This document shows, in pieces, positions 1 through 8,930 of a DNA stretch of 64,000 nucleotides. Positions within the stretch are counted from its first letter, which is position 1. Each line of letters begins with the position of its first letter. The stretch comes from Bacteroidota bacterium (lineage in GTDB: Bacteria; Bacteroidota; Bacteroidia; Bacteroidales; F082). The position numbers and the translations under genes were made by a program. The DNA is taken from contig WOUZ01000001.1 of NCBI GenBank assembly GCA_009773165.1, positions 558,001 to 622,000 on the forward strand. The letters are read 5' to 3'. The notes beneath the pieces are model-generated. The model worked only from the letters and a program-made list of their open reading frames with translations, was not told where the DNA came from and searched no databases.

Positions 1-1
1 G

Positions 2-688
2 TTTGTTCTTCAAAAAGCAAGCCATGTCAAAGGAATTCTGGCTACCATAATCGGTAGCTTTGCTCAGATTATTGTCACCTTTGTAGCCGGATTTATTGGT
101 CTGATGGCTGTTGTTCCTTTCGTTTTTCCTTTGAATACCAATTATCAATTTTTACTCTATTTGGGATTGACAAGCATTGCCGTCCTCTTTTCATTACTCA
201 TGTTTGCTTTCTATTTTAATGTGAGGTTAGTAAAAGTAGTTGTTTCAACTTTTTTGAAAAAGCGACAAAAACAATTTATGGACTATGCCGCTGTTTTTGA
301 TTTATACTCACGTATTGATTTATTTAAAATTCTTTCATTCAGTATATTACGCTACTTGGTTTATACTTTCCAATTCTTTCTGATGCTCCTTATTTTCGGT
401 TTCGGGATCTCTTATCCTGAAGCATTAGCTCTGACTGCAATAATCTATCTGATCATTACAACCATTCCAACAATTGCCATCACCGAATTGGGTGTACGAG
501 GTTCGGTATCAATGGCTGTTTTTGGAATGTATTTCGAAAATAAAGAAATCTGGACCGCTGAATCGTCATTTGAAGTATTGGCCGCAAGCTCCTCTCTTTG
601 GCTACTCAACCTTGCTTTTCCTGCCATTTTGGGTGCATTTTTTACATATCGGTTAAAATTTTTCAGGAGGAATATCGACGATGTTTGA
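2..688 (+). CDS. Flippase-like integral membrane protein (LPG synthase TM / UPF0104 family), C-terminal part
   Basis: The frame is already open at the first bases of the window, so the N-terminus is missing. The visible part is very hydrophobic, with about five to six membrane segments separated by short basic loops (for example KKRQKQ near codon 86). A late segment containing TELGVRGS resembles the conserved last part of the lysylphosphatidylglycerol-synthase transmembrane family. In Bacteroidota these proteins often sit beside a glycosyltransferase and are thought to move or modify lipid-linked substrates; the actual substrate is unknown. The stop overlaps the start of the next gene by 8 bases, so the two are probably translationally coupled. 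The family call rests on topology and the late motif only, so it is moderate. Confidence 0.7.
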   Translation, partial: FVLQKASHVKGILATIIGSFAQIIVTFVAGFIGLMAVVPFVFPLNTNYQFLLYLGLTSIAVLFSLLMFAFYFNVRLVKVVVSTFLKKRQKQFMDYAAVFDLYSRIDLFKILSFSILRYLVYTFQFFLMLLIFGFGISYPEALALTAIIYLIITTIPTIAITELGVRGSVSMAVFGMYFENKEIWTAESSFEVLAASSSLWLLNLAFPAILGAFFTYRLKFFRRNIDDV

Positions 689-1820
689 GTACTATGTCTA
701 CCTGTTGCGTTTTGTTGAATTATCAGCCTTATGCTATTTGCTTTTGATAGCTGCCTATACTTTCGGATGGGTTAAAATTCGCAAAATAGCTTTCCCCGTT
801 GAAAAAACAAGCACCTCCATTACCATTATTGTGGCTCTCAGAAATGAAGCAGCAACCGTTGTCACATTAATGAAACACCTTGCAAATCAGCAGAAAATGT
901 CATTTGATGTAGAAATAATTCTGATAGATGATCATTCCGAGGATGAAACCATTTCGCTTATTACATCACAGCTGCCTTATTATCCTGATACAAATTTTAA
1001 ATTGATTCAAGCCGAAAAAAAGGGGAAGAAAGAAGCAATTGTTCAGGCTTTGAAAATGGCTTCAGGACAACTTGTTTTAGTCACTGACGCCGATTGCAGA
1101 CCTGGTCCGTTGTGGGCTGCAACAATGACGTCAACTTATGAAACAACACAAGCTAAACTCCTTTTGGGGCCGGTACAAATTGAAACCAATAACCGGCTTT
1201 TTGAAAAATTTCAGGCGCTGGAGTTTATAAGTCTGATGGGTTCAACAGCTGGTTCTGCTGCAATAAGCTGGCCATCAATGGCTAATGGAGCTAATATGGC
1301 TTTTGAGAAGCAAGCCTTTTTCACTGTTGAAAAGTTGCGCAGTGATGCCTCGCTGGCTTCTGGTGATGATGTTTTTTTAATGACGGCTATAAAACAGCAC
1401 TTCGGCTCAAAGGCAATTCAATTTGTTGCTGCCGAAACTGCCATTATACCTACCTTGGCATCACCAGATTTGAAGAGTTTTTTGCATCAGCGAACACGCT
1501 GGGTTTCGAAAAGCAGCGGTTACACCCAAGCTTCCATTCTTGTACCGGCATGGATTGTTCTTATTTTTAACCTGCTTTTGGTCATAATATCAATAATTTC
1601 CATTTTTATTCCATGGATGCTGTTGATTGCTATGTTGTTCTTCAGCCTGAAAGCGCTGATCGATCTTCCTTTGCTTCATTCGGTTACCACTTTTATGCGA
1701 CAACGCCATTTACTAAAGTACTTCATTCCACTTGCGATAGTTTATCCGTTTTATGTAGTGATTGTTTCAGTGGCAGGTGTTTTTGGCGTTGTACACTGGA
1801 AAGGCAGAAAAGTGCACTAA
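681..1820 (+). CDS. Membrane-anchored family 2 glycosyltransferase
   Basis: This 379-residue protein has an N-terminal membrane helix (about 8-28), a GT-A catalytic domain and three C-terminal helices (about 288-375). The catalytic signs are VALRNE near 51-56, LIDDHSEDE near 81-89, the metal-binding DAD triad at 136-138, GDD near 228-230 and QRTRW at 270-274, the QxxRW motif of processive or lipid-linked GT2 enzymes. It probably transfers a sugar from a nucleotide donor to a membrane lipid or growing polysaccharide. The start ATG lies inside the end of the flippase-like gene, which suggests that the two act in one pathway. Donor and acceptor cannot be read from the sequence. Confidence 0.88.
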   Translation: MFEYYVYLLRFVELSALCYLLLIAAYTFGWVKIRKIAFPVEKTSTSITIIVALRNEAATVVTLMKHLANQQKMSFDVEIILIDDHSEDETISLITSQLPYYPDTNFKLIQAEKKGKKEAIVQALKMASGQLVLVTDADCRPGPLWAATMTSTYETTQAKLLLGPVQIETNNRLFEKFQALEFISLMGSTAGSAAISWPSMANGANMAFEKQAFFTVEKLRSDASLASGDDVFLMTAIKQHFGSKAIQFVAAETAIIPTLASPDLKSFLHQRTRWVSKSSGYTQASILVPAWIVLIFNLLLVIISIISIFIPWMLLIAMLFFSLKALIDLPLLHSVTTFMRQRHLLKYFIPLAIVYPFYVVIVSVAGVFGVVHWKGRKVH

Positions 1821-1881
1821 GCGTTGTCAGAAATACTTCCTAATTCTCCAATCCTGTCTCTTTCATCTAAAAAGATTTAAA

Positions 1882-1889
1882 TACTTTTG
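1882..1889 (+). promoter_or_regulatory. Bacteroidota -7 element (TACTTTTG) before phoH
   Basis: TACTTTTG fits the TAnnTTTG -7 consensus and lies 41 bases before the phoH ATG. No clear TTG -33 box is seen at the usual spacing, so strength is uncertain. Confidence 0.5.
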
Positions 1890-1930
1890 CCGAAGCAAAA
1901 AACATGCTGACGATCGGATGATACCTGCCT

Positions 1931-2938
1931 ATGAGTGAACAAATCATACAAATAGAAAATGTTAGTCCACTGGATCTTTTTGGTGCTGGTGACAAACATC
2001 TCGAACACATTAAAACACTGTTTCCCAAGCTTAAAATCATTGCAAGAGGCAATCTCCTGAAAGTGATTGGAGAAAGTGAAACCCTTGATTTCTTTATTAC
2101 AAGGTTTGAACTTGTCATGCTTCATTTGGAGCGCTTCGGAACAATAAGTGAGAAAATAATTGATCAGTTAATGATTGGTGAAAATGACGATAATAATACC
2201 AATGTTCTGACTGACAAGGAAGTACTAGTTCATGGAAACAGAGGACTTCAGGTAAAAGCTATTACCGCCAATCAAAAGAAAATGGTTTCTGGAATAGCTG
2301 ACAATGACATGGTTTTTGCCATTGGTCCAGCCGGAACAGGGAAAACATATACGGCTGTTGCATTGGCTGTCAGAGCTTTAAAGAACAAAGAGGTAAGAAG
2401 GATAGTTCTCACACGACCTGCAGTAGAGGCAGGCGAAAATCTTGGATTCCTGCCAGGTGACATGAAAGAAAAGCTCGATCCGTATATGCAACCTTTGTAC
2501 GACGCTTTACGCGACATGCTGCCTACCCAAAAACTTCTCGGATATCTTGAAGACAGCACGATCGAAATTGCTCCGCTTGCTTTTATGCGCGGACGTACAC
2601 TCGATCATGCTTTTGTAATTCTCGACGAAGCTCAGAATGCTACGCGTAGTCAGCTAAAAATGTTTCTGACACGCATGGGTAAGTCCTCCAAATTTATAAT
2701 AACAGGTGATATCACCCAAATCGACCTACCTTACAAACAACCATCAGGCTTAATACAGGCATTGGAAATTCTGCAGGAAGTGAAAGGTATTGAGTTTATT
2801 ATGCTCGATGAAAAGGATGTCGTTCGTCATAAATTAGTGACTCGTATCATCAAAGCCTATGCACAAAATGATACTGCTTACGTTTGGAAACCCAAATCCA
2901 CATTAAATACTTCTGAACCTGCAAACGAAAACCTATGA
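1931..2938 (+). CDS. phoH: PhoH family ATPase
   Basis: This 335-residue protein has the PhoH/YbeZ arrangement. An N-terminal KH-like segment (about 30-80, including [16 protein letters not shown]) is followed by a RecA-like ATPase with Walker A GPAGTGKT at 132-139, the conserved TRPAVEAGE segment and Walker [11 protein letters not shown]. PhoH proteins of this type are associated with RNA metabolism, and in many bacteria they lie close to ybeY, which is not visible here. The exact reaction is unsettled. The gene ends with an ATGA overlap with purC, so the two are co-transcribed although functionally unrelated. Length and motifs are normal for the family. Confidence 0.95.
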   Translation: MSEQIIQIENVSPLDLFGAGDKHLEHIKTLFPKLKIIARGNLLKVIGESETLDFFITRFELVMLHLERFGTISEKIIDQLMIGENDDNNTNVLTDKEVLVHGNRGLQVKAITANQKKMVSGIADNDMVFAIGPAGTGKTYTAVALAVRALKNKEVRRIVLTRPAVEAGENLGFLPGDMKEKLDPYMQPLYDALRDMLPTQKLLGYLEDSTIEIAPLAFMRGRTLDHAFVILDEAQNATRSQLKMFLTRMGKSSKFIITGDITQIDLPYKQPSGLIQALEILQEVKGIEFIMLDEKDVVRHKLVTRIIKAYAQNDTAYVWKPKSTLNTSEPANENL

Positions 2939-3900
2939 AAAATCAGGCGCTTACCGAAACTCACTTCCATTTTCCAAGGCAAAAATCGTTTTATAAAGGA
3001 AAAGTCCGTGATGTGTATAATATCGAAGACACCTATTTGGTAATGATTGCATCCGACCGCATTTCGGCCTTTGATGTTGTTTTACCTAAAGGAATTCCTT
3101 ATAAAGGACAGGTGCTCAATCAGATAGCTTCTTACTTTTTAGATGCCACAGCAGATATCGTGCCTAATTGGAAAATCGCCAGTCCCGATCCTGTTGTCAC
3201 CATCGGAAAGCTGTGCAAACCATTCCCTGTCGAAATGGTGATCAGGGGCTATTTAACAGGAAGTTCATGGCGAACTTATAAAAAAGGCGAGCGGTTAGTA
3301 TGCGGTGTATCTGTTGCCGAAAACATGCGCGAACACCAGCGGTTTCCGTCACCTATCATAACCCCAAGTACCAAAGCTTCTGAAGGCCACGACGAAGATA
3401 TTTCAAAAGAGGATATTATTCGCAAAGGTCTCATTTCAGCCGAAGATTATGCTGTAATTGAGGCTTATACATACGCTTTGTTTAAACGAGGTACTGAAAT
3501 GGCGGCCAAACATGGTTTGATTTTAGTTGATACTAAATACGAATTTGGAAAGTTTGAAGATCAGATTTATCTCATCGACGAAATACATACACCCGATTCA
3601 TCACGTTATTTTATAGCTGAAAACTATCAGGAGCGTTTCGATAAAGGAGAAAACCAAAAGCAGCTTTCAAAAGAATTTGTTCGTGAATGGCTGATGCAAA
3701 ACGGTTTTCAGGGACAACATGGTCAAATGGTTCCCGAAATGTCAGAAGCTTATGTGCAAGAAGTTTCTGAGCGCTATATCGAACTTTTTGAAAAAGTTAC
3801 TGGTCAATCCTTCATCAAAGCAGATGAGGGCGATACGCTTAAACGTATTGAATCAAATATCTTAGGTTTTCTAAAAGAACAGGGTATTCAACCTGAATAA
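2935..3900 (+). CDS. purC: Phosphoribosylaminoimidazole-succinocarboxamide synthase (SAICAR synthetase)
   Basis: PurC joins CAIR and aspartate using ATP in purine biosynthesis. The 321-residue protein opens with the diagnostic KGKVRDVY block near residues 22-29, then [12 protein letters not shown] and KGQVLNQI, and later [11 protein letters not shown] and the [11 protein letters not shown] segment. The length matches the longer PurC form of Bacteroidota and eukaryotes rather than the 237-residue E. coli form. It overlaps phoH by 4 bases. No other purine gene is in the window, so purC is separated from the rest of the pathway here. Confidence 0.97.
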   Translation: MKNQALTETHFHFPRQKSFYKGKVRDVYNIEDTYLVMIASDRISAFDVVLPKGIPYKGQVLNQIASYFLDATADIVPNWKIASPDPVVTIGKLCKPFPVEMVIRGYLTGSSWRTYKKGERLVCGVSVAENMREHQRFPSPIITPSTKASEGHDEDISKEDIIRKGLISAEDYAVIEAYTYALFKRGTEMAAKHGLILVDTKYEFGKFEDQIYLIDEIHTPDSSRYFIAENYQERFDKGENQKQLSKEFVREWLMQNGFQGQHGQMVPEMSEAYVQEVSERYIELFEKVTGQSFIKADEGDTLKRIESNILGFLKEQGIQPE

Positions 3901-4219
3901 GCTGTTATAACCATATTATTTGTTTTCTTTTCACTACTGTATTGAAGCAGTTCATGTTCATTTGAACAGCTTTTAGTCAGCCTTTTGCTCCTACATTCTC
4001 ATTTTCAATACATTTCTTTCCTTCTTTAAAACTCTGTTCAATACAATTTCTGTTCATTGCCGAACAAAAGTGTGCGAATAATGAACAAGAATTTCCGATC
4101 AATCAATTCGAGTTATACATGTTATGTAATTGTATTTCTGTATGTTATAAACTTTGGCACGCAATTAGAATAAAGGATAGAAAATGAAATAAAATACAAA
4201 AAATTAAAAAAATACAACA
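3901..4219. other. Intergenic region before the repeat-protein gene
   Basis: This is 319 bases of AT-rich DNA with no supportable coding frame. It holds several GTTCA/GAACA words (for example near 3949-3975 and 4048-4087) and, at its right end, the TTTGGCACG box listed separately. No strong terminator for purC was recognised. Confidence 0.6.
4149..4170 (+). promoter_or_regulatory. Possible promoter with sigma-54-like -24 box, or degenerate -7 element
   Basis: TGGCACG at 4155-4161 exactly matches the -24 half of a sigma-54 promoter. At the expected -12 place (4166-4170) the sequence is TAGAA, three of five matches to TTGCA, and it lacks the C of the key GC. The overlapping AAACTTTG (4149-4156) is one mismatch from the Bacteroidota -7 box, with a TTG at 4130-4132. 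The two readings cannot be separated by eye. Either places a start of transcription 25-65 bases before the repeat-protein ATG. Confidence 0.35.
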
Positions 4220-4618
4220 ATGAAAACAAAAAGTATCCTCAGCGCAATTATCCTCAGCATTCTGATCGGAACCTCCGCAATTGCTGAAAATTTCAAAATG
4301 AAAGAAGAAGCTTATATTCCTGATATCCCGTTTAATACAACCGAGATTTTCAATGCTTACATGGCTTCTGATACCAATCTGTTCGTTCTTCAACTTGAAG
4401 AAGAAGCATATATCGACGACATCCCTTTTAACACACGTGCCATCGCTGCTCAACAATGCTGCGAAAAAGCTATGAAGCAAAATTTTGAAATGGAAGAAGA
4501 AGCTTATATCAACGACATTCCTTTCGATACCAAAAGTATTGCCTGGCAAGTACTTAGTCAGGAAAATCAGATGAGCTCCAAAACTACTTTCTATTATTTT
4601 GTAAGTACTACAAATTAA
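4220..4618 (+). CDS. Small secreted protein with three 32-residue EEAYI-DIPF repeats, unknown function
   Basis: The 132-residue protein starts with a signal peptide (about 1-22, ending in TSAIAE) and then carries three copies of a motif of the form FxMxEEAYIxDIPFxTxxI at residues 25-43, 55-75 and 89-107. The alanine of the motif falls at 31, 63 and 95, an exact 32-residue period. The linkers differ strongly while the motif is kept, which indicates selection on the motif. A CC pair occurs at 80-81. The C-terminus (about 112-132) is not repeated. The gene stands alone between a long promoter region and a strong terminator. I do not recognise a described family or function. The acidic motif and export signal suggest a periplasmic or surface role such as binding or assembly, which is inference only. 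Confidence 0.85.
   Translation: MKTKSILSAIILSILIGTSAIAENFKMKEEAYIPDIPFNTTEIFNAYMASDTNLFVLQLEEEAYIDDIPFNTRAIAAQQCCEKAMKQNFEMEEEAYINDIPFDTKSIAWQVLSQENQMSSKTTFYYFVSTTN
4292..4540 (+). repeat. Three in-frame 96-base coding repeats
   Basis: The motif core recurs at a 96-base interval; the codon for the invariant alanine begins at 4310, 4406 and 4502. Codons within the copies are not identical (GCT, GCA, GCT for that alanine), so the duplication is old and kept at the protein level. Confidence 0.85.
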
Positions 4619-4643
4619 ATCCCTTATCTACCATATATATCTC

Positions 4644-4673
4644 AAAAAACCGGCTCTTGGGCCGGTTTTTTTT
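4644..4673 (+). terminator. Rho-independent terminator of the repeat-protein gene
   Basis: An A-run, the stem CCGGC (4650-4654), a 6-base loop, GCCGG (4661-4665) and a run of eight Ts form a compact intrinsic terminator 26 bases after the stop codon. The flanking A and T runs extend the stem. Confidence 0.92.
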
Positions 4674-4844
4674 ATGAATGTTGTGAGCAAACATTTGGAA
4701 AAACATAATAATGCCTCATACAAACAATATGGGAATGACATGTAAATCTGCTGAAGCGTATCAGAATAAACGGCACATTTCATCAGGATCAACACATGAA
4801 AAAAGTGATTTCAGTTTTCACAATCAACTTTGCTAACTGTAATG

Positions 4845-4852
4845 TATCTTTG
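4845..4852 (+). promoter_or_regulatory. -7 element (TATCTTTG) before the cupin gene
   Basis: This is a perfect TAnnTTTG match ending 12 bases before the ATG at 4865. It lies inside the longer frame that begins at 4796, which argues that the downstream ATG is the true start. Confidence 0.5.
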
Positions 4853-4864
4853 AAGAAAAAAACC

Positions 4865-5227
4865 ATGTACGTCAAAGATTTAAACGATTGTCAGCCTTTT
4901 TTTGCAGGCGACAATACCTGGCTTCGGGAAATCCTTCACCCTGAAAAAGAACCACTTGAGCTGCGCTATAGTCTGGCACATGCAACTGTTGAACCTGGTT
5001 TAACTTCCTTTTTGCATAGTTTAAAAACTTCCGAGGTTTATTATATTCTTCAAGGACAAGGAATCATGCAAATTGATGATGAAAAAGTGGCTGTCTTTCA
5101 AGGGCAAACTATTTATATTCCTCCTCATGCCAAACAATGCATCACCAATAGTGGAAACGAAAATCTTGTTTTCCTGTGTATCGTTGACCCGGCCTGGAAA
5201 ATTGAAGACGAAGAAGTACTGGAATAA
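4865..5227 (+). CDS. Small cupin-domain protein
   Basis: From the ATG at 4865 this is a 120-residue single-domain cupin. The two beta-barrel motifs are visible as a TSEVYYILQGQG stretch with MQIDDE, and GQTIYIPPHAKQ with N-terminal HATVEPG. Such small cupins bind a metal and act as sugar-phosphate isomerases, dioxygenases or ligand sensors; the substrate is not identifiable. The motif 1 histidine pair of classical metal cupins is incomplete: an H occurs in FLHS and another in PPHA. An upstream frame extends to 4796 but would overlap the -7 element, so the shorter start is preferred. It stands alone on the plus strand. Confidence 0.8.
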   Translation: MYVKDLNDCQPFFAGDNTWLREILHPEKEPLELRYSLAHATVEPGLTSFLHSLKTSEVYYILQGQGIMQIDDEKVAVFQGQTIYIPPHAKQCITNSGNENLVFLCIVDPAWKIEDEEVLE

Positions 5228-5305
5228 CTTACCCATCTTTTACTCTTTTCTTTTTTGAAAAATTGAAAGCAAAGATTGTGATGCAGTTGGAAACGACTTG
5301 CTAAC

Positions 5306-6202
5306 TTAATGGATGTCAAGTGCTTTTATAAGTTGTTTCAGTTCTTCAACTTTTTCTTCATTGGATGACTGTTTGTAGGTATCAATCAGTCCGTTGATCA
5401 TACGTTGAAGAATAGTCCGGTTGGAACAGGGGGCATAAAAACTATCGTTATGCTCCAATTTTAATTGCCGGATATAAAGGCTTATTTCGTTACGCGTGAA
5501 AACAGCTCCCTTATTAAAAGGATTGAGATAAAAAGCCACATGGTCGTCTGAGCTAATATGCTCATTTCCAACAAATTCCTGCTCCACATACGCCAAAACA
5601 AAATGCCGGGGCAGATCCACCCCATAAATAGGTATCTTAAGACTTCGGGCCACAAGCAAATACAACATACCCAACGACAAAGGATTCCCTTTTTTCGTAT
5701 CTAGCAGTTGCTTTAGATAATAGTTATCGGGTGACTGAATATTGGTTGTATTTGCACTGAATTTATTGATATCGTAAATCACATGATTGATCACTTTCAC
5801 TTTTTCAAGCGGTGTAAGATGTGGATTAAGCTCAAGCCACACTTCCTGAACAATCATTCCAATGGCAGTTGTAATGGCATGCACATCGAGATCAGGATAT
5901 TGAAAACGCGTTACGATAAGGTAACCCCTGAGCAAATCGTCGTAACCAAATTTCGACCAATCGCTTAGCTCAGTAAACAGGTGTTGTTGTTGCAACTCAT
6001 GAATGATCGCTGCCAGACGGTCCTGTAATTTGTCATCAAAAGCTGATTCCCAGGCTTTCTCCAGCGAAGGTATTGCCTCATAGCCATAGTCATAAATCCT
6101 GTTGCGTACCTGTTCATACAGGCGCTCATCAGGTTCATCAACCAGGCTTATCAAAGCCAATAATTCCTTTTCGTCCTTCATTTCAAAAGCCACTTTTATC
6201 AT
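5306..6202 (-). CDS. SirB1-type transglutaminase-like protein
   Basis: The 298-residue protein matches the SirB1/transglutaminase-like family in its middle. A NxxSPDNYYLKQLL segment is followed by KKGNPLSLGMLYLLVARSL, then IYGVDLPRHFVLAY. The N-terminal part (about 1-110) is helical and repeat-like, as usual in this family. The catalytic cysteine of true transglutaminases is not evident at the GNPLSLG position, so catalysis should not be assumed. In other bacteria relatives lie near peptide-release or tetratricopeptide genes; the role is not settled. A near -7 match (GATTTTTG) lies just upstream on the minus strand. It diverges from the Nudix gene. Confidence 0.85.
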   Translation of the reverse strand: MIKVAFEMKDEKELLALISLVDEPDERLYEQVRNRIYDYGYEAIPSLEKAWESAFDDKLQDRLAAIIHELQQQHLFTELSDWSKFGYDDLLRGYLIVTRFQYPDLDVHAITTAIGMIVQEVWLELNPHLTPLEKVKVINHVIYDINKFSANTTNIQSPDNYYLKQLLDTKKGNPLSLGMLYLLVARSLKIPIYGVDLPRHFVLAYVEQEFVGNEHISSDDHVAFYLNPFNKGAVFTRNEISLYIRQLKLEHNDSFYAPCSNRTILQRMINGLIDTYKQSSNEEKVEELKQLIKALDIH

Positions 6203-6376
6203 TTACACATCAAAAATCTTGCCTTTTATTTTTGCAATAATGCAGTGTTTCCATGTAATGGTGAGCACAAGAATAACCTTTTACATTAACAAAAATAATC
6301 CATTTTGGTTGTTTTTTCCATGTGCGTAATCACTATTTTTACCTTTTGATGCTTTCTACATTTATCATTAACAAAC

Positions 6377-6826
6377 GTGAGCTTCACTTACACCTATCCA
6401 CGTCCTGCAGTTACAGTTGATTGTGTTGTTTTATTTCGAAACGACTCAACAATTCGTGTGCTGTTGATCAAAAGAAAGCATCCTCCTTTTGAGAATCATT
6501 GGGCTTTTCCGGGTGGATTTGTTGATATGGATGAAAGCCTTGAAGCCGCAGCAGCAAGAGAACTTGAAGAAGAAACCGGATTAAGTGGCCTGAAATTGAA
6601 ACAGTTTCATACCTATGGCGATCCCTTACGCGATCCGCGTCATCGAACAATAACAGTTGTTTATACTTCTTTTACTGATGATGAACTTTTGCCTAAGGCA
6701 GGTGATGATGCTGTTGAAGCTCAATGGTTTGATTGTGAACACCTTCCGGCTCTTGCCTTTGATCATCAAAAAATTTTACCAGCTATTTTAAATCACTTTT
6801 CAACGGATAAAAAACTTAACAGTTAA
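6377..6826 (+). CDS. Nudix hydrolase, GTG start
   Basis: The 149-residue protein has a perfect Nudix box: G-x5-E-x7-REL-EEETGL beginning GGFVDMDE near residues 47-54. The N-terminal TYPRPAVTVDCVV block resembles small Bacteroidota ADP-ribose or 8-oxo-dGTP type Nudix enzymes, which remove a nucleoside-diphosphate-linked group. The start is GTG at 6377, chosen because the family conserves the YPRPxVTVD block within the first 15 residues and no upstream in-frame ATG exists. The SRAP gene follows after 4 bases, so they form a two-gene operon with a plausible joint role in nucleotide or DNA damage control. Confidence 0.93.
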   Translation: MSFTYTYPRPAVTVDCVVLFRNDSTIRVLLIKRKHPPFENHWAFPGGFVDMDESLEAAAARELEEETGLSGLKLKQFHTYGDPLRDPRHRTITVVYTSFTDDELLPKAGDDAVEAQWFDCEHLPALAFDHQKILPAILNHFSTDKKLNS

Positions 6827-6830
6827 TGCT

Positions 6831-7544
6831 ATGTGTGGTCGTTTTCAACTTTCGGTGAAAGGAAAGGAAATTTCTGAACGTTTCAATGTGGAAGTGCATG
6901 ATGAGATTCACCGACCTAATAAACAATTACTTAATTCTTCAAAAGGATATAACTGTGCACCTTTGCAATGGTTGCCTGTTATACTCAACACCTCACCAGA
7001 AAAAATTCAATTTCTTCGCTGGGGATTGCTTCCTTCCTGGTCGTCCGACGAGCGCTCAGCAGCTAAAATGATTAATGCCAGAGCTGAAACTATTTCCGAA
7101 AAACCGGCTTTTAAAACTGCATTTGAGCGGCGCAGATGCCTCATTCCTGCCAACGGATTTTATGAATGGCAAAAAACTTCTGACAAACAGCCTTACCGTT
7201 TTTTTCTTAAGAATGAAGCAATTTTTGCAATGGCAGGTATTTGGGATCACTGGACAAAAACAGATGGTACACGTATTCACACCTTTGCTATTCTTACAAC
7301 ATCAGCCAATTCAATCCTTGAAGGAATTCACGACAGAATGCCGGTAATTCTCTCAGAAAATGATGAGATGAAATGGATTAGCACAGCAAATGACACGAAC
7401 TTTTCAGCTTTACTCAAACCCTATCCTGCTGAATTAATGGACTTTTACCCTGTTTCGCCTTTGGTAAACAGTGTTTCAAACGATGATGAAAGGTTGATAA
7501 AACCCTGGAATTTGCCTTTGAATCTTTTTGGTGATGCTTTTTAA
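6831..7544 (+). CDS. SOS response-associated peptidase (SRAP / YedK-HMCES family)
   Basis: SRAP proteins form a covalent thiazolidine link to abasic sites in single-stranded DNA through Cys2 after removal of Met1. This 237-residue protein starts MCGRF, giving the catalytic Cys2, and has the NARAET block, the RRCLIPANGFYEW block and the IHDRMPVIL histidine motif. All active-site positions that can be seen are kept. It directly follows the Nudix hydrolase and converges with the LutB-like gene, with three bases between the stops. Confidence 0.96.
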   Translation: MCGRFQLSVKGKEISERFNVEVHDEIHRPNKQLLNSSKGYNCAPLQWLPVILNTSPEKIQFLRWGLLPSWSSDERSAAKMINARAETISEKPAFKTAFERRRCLIPANGFYEWQKTSDKQPYRFFLKNEAIFAMAGIWDHWTKTDGTRIHTFAILTTSANSILEGIHDRMPVILSENDEMKWISTANDTNFSALLKPYPAELMDFYPVSPLVNSVSNDDERLIKPWNLPLNLFGDAF

Positions 7545-7547
7545 AAA

Positions 7548-8930
7548 TTACTCATCTCCCTTTTTTTGCTGCTCTTTCCACAGCTGAGCAAACGATTTCT
7601 TTGCAAGTTCGGGCATTTGACGGTGAGGTCCCCACGATTTTGATACAAAGTATTTCAAGACCATATTCTTTGTTCCTCCTTGTGTCATATCCAATAGTTT
7701 TCTGCTAAGCAGCAGCCTGCTCGATTGCTTTATAAGAAAACGATCGGATGAACTCACGACACCGGCTTCAACGGCTTCGTTGCGGTTCAGTAACAACATT
7801 TCATGTAAAGGAATTTTTACCGGACACACATCCGTGCAAGCACCACAAATAGTGGAAGCAAAGCTAAGATGGCTATAATCCCTCATACCTTTAAGGTGCG
7901 GAGTAATAACAGAACCTATTGGACCACTGTAGGTTGTATCGTATGTATAGCCGCCAATATTTTTATAAACCGGACAAACATTGAGACATGCTCCGCAACG
8001 AATACAGCTTAAAGCTGCCCTGTGTCTTGTTTTTGCCAGGAGGTTAGTCCGGCCGTTATCGAGTAGTATGACAACCATTTGAGAAGGACCTTTACCTTCG
8101 GGTGCAGGCCCTGAAATAATCGAATTGTAGGCTGTCATCACTTGACCTGTGCCATGAGTAGCAAGTAAGGGCCAAAAAAGATCCAGATCCTCAAGAGAAG
8201 GGATAATTTTTTCGATGCCGGCAATTACAATATGAAGTTTTGGGAAGGCCATGGTGAGAAGCCCGTTTCCTTCGTTTTCGGTCAACGCCACTGATCCACT
8301 ATCCGCGATCAAGAAATTTGCTCCGGTAATTCCAGCACCAGCCTGACGGTACTCATCACGTAAAAATTTCCTGGTAAAAGCTGTAATCTCTTCGGGAGTG
8401 CTGTTCTCTGGCATGCCGAACTGTTCGTGATACAAGGCAGAAACATCTTCTTTTGATTTATGCATTGCCGGAGTAACAATATGATAAGGTTTCTCACCGG
8501 CACGCTGAACAATAAACTCACCCAAATCTGTTTCGAAAACACTGATTTTCTTTTTTTCCAGAAAATGATTCAGGTCAATCTCTTCAGTTGTCATCGATTT
8601 CGACTTAACAACCTTATTAATACGTTCTTTTTGTAGTAAATTAACTATTTCGTTTACAGCACTTTCAGCGTCAGTAGCCCAAATTACTTTTCCACCATTA
8701 CGCTGAAAATTGGTTTCAAATTCAACCAAATATTTATCGAGTTGCGACAGTACTTTATGCTTAATACTTTGTGCCTTTTGTCGCGACATTTCCAAATGGA
8801 ACAGTCTTTCTTTTCCCTGTTTTACAGCTTTATCGTAACGACCGATATTGAAATTGATAATTTTCCGGTGATTGAGATCAAAAGCAACTTTCTCACTCAT
8901 CTTCAGGAAATTAGATTTATTGTCAGCCAT
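7548..8930 (-). CDS. LutB/LldF-like LUD-domain iron-sulfur protein
   Basis: The 460-residue protein has an N-terminal LUD (DUF162) domain and two ferredoxin-like cysteine clusters, CIRCGACLNVCP and CGACTDVCP, followed by a helical C-terminus. This is the architecture of LutB, part of the LutABC L-lactate oxidation complex, expected to bind two 4Fe-4S clusters in the cytoplasm. No lutA or lutC gene is next to it. The ATG at 8930 is chosen because it gives the usual MADNK-type start and an 8-base overlap with the rpiB stop, while the longer frame would run 71 bases into rpiB. Electron-transfer function is likely; lactate as substrate is inference. Confidence 0.88.
   Translation of the reverse strand: MADNKSNFLKMSEKVAFDLNHRKIINFNIGRYDKAVKQGKERLFHLEMSRQKAQSIKHKVLSQLDKYLVEFETNFQRNGGKVIWATDAESAVNEIVNLLQKERINKVVKSKSMTTEEIDLNHFLEKKKISVFETDLGEFIVQRAGEKPYHIVTPAMHKSKEDVSALYHEQFGMPENSTPEEITAFTRKFLRDEYRQAGAGITGANFLIADSGSVALTENEGNGLLTMAFPKLHIVIAGIEKIIPSLEDLDLFWPLLATHGTGQVMTAYNSIISGPAPEGKGPSQMVVILLDNGRTNLLAKTRHRAALSCIRCGACLNVCPVYKNIGGYTYDTTYSGPIGSVITPHLKGMRDYSHLSFASTICGACTDVCPVKIPLHEMLLLNRNEAVEAGVVSSSDRFLIKQSSRLLLSRKLLDMTQGGTKNMVLKYFVSKSWGPHRQMPELAKKSFAQLWKEQQKKGDE

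Noticed and set aside
4292-4540. CRISPR array in the repeat gene
   Set aside because: The 96-base period is in frame, codons vary, and there are no palindromic repeats or cas genes.
4145-4549. Minus-strand frame of 134 codons over the repeat gene
   Set aside because: Its repeated Phe/Asp pattern is only the complement of the sense repeats; the sense frame has the signal peptide, promoter region and terminator.
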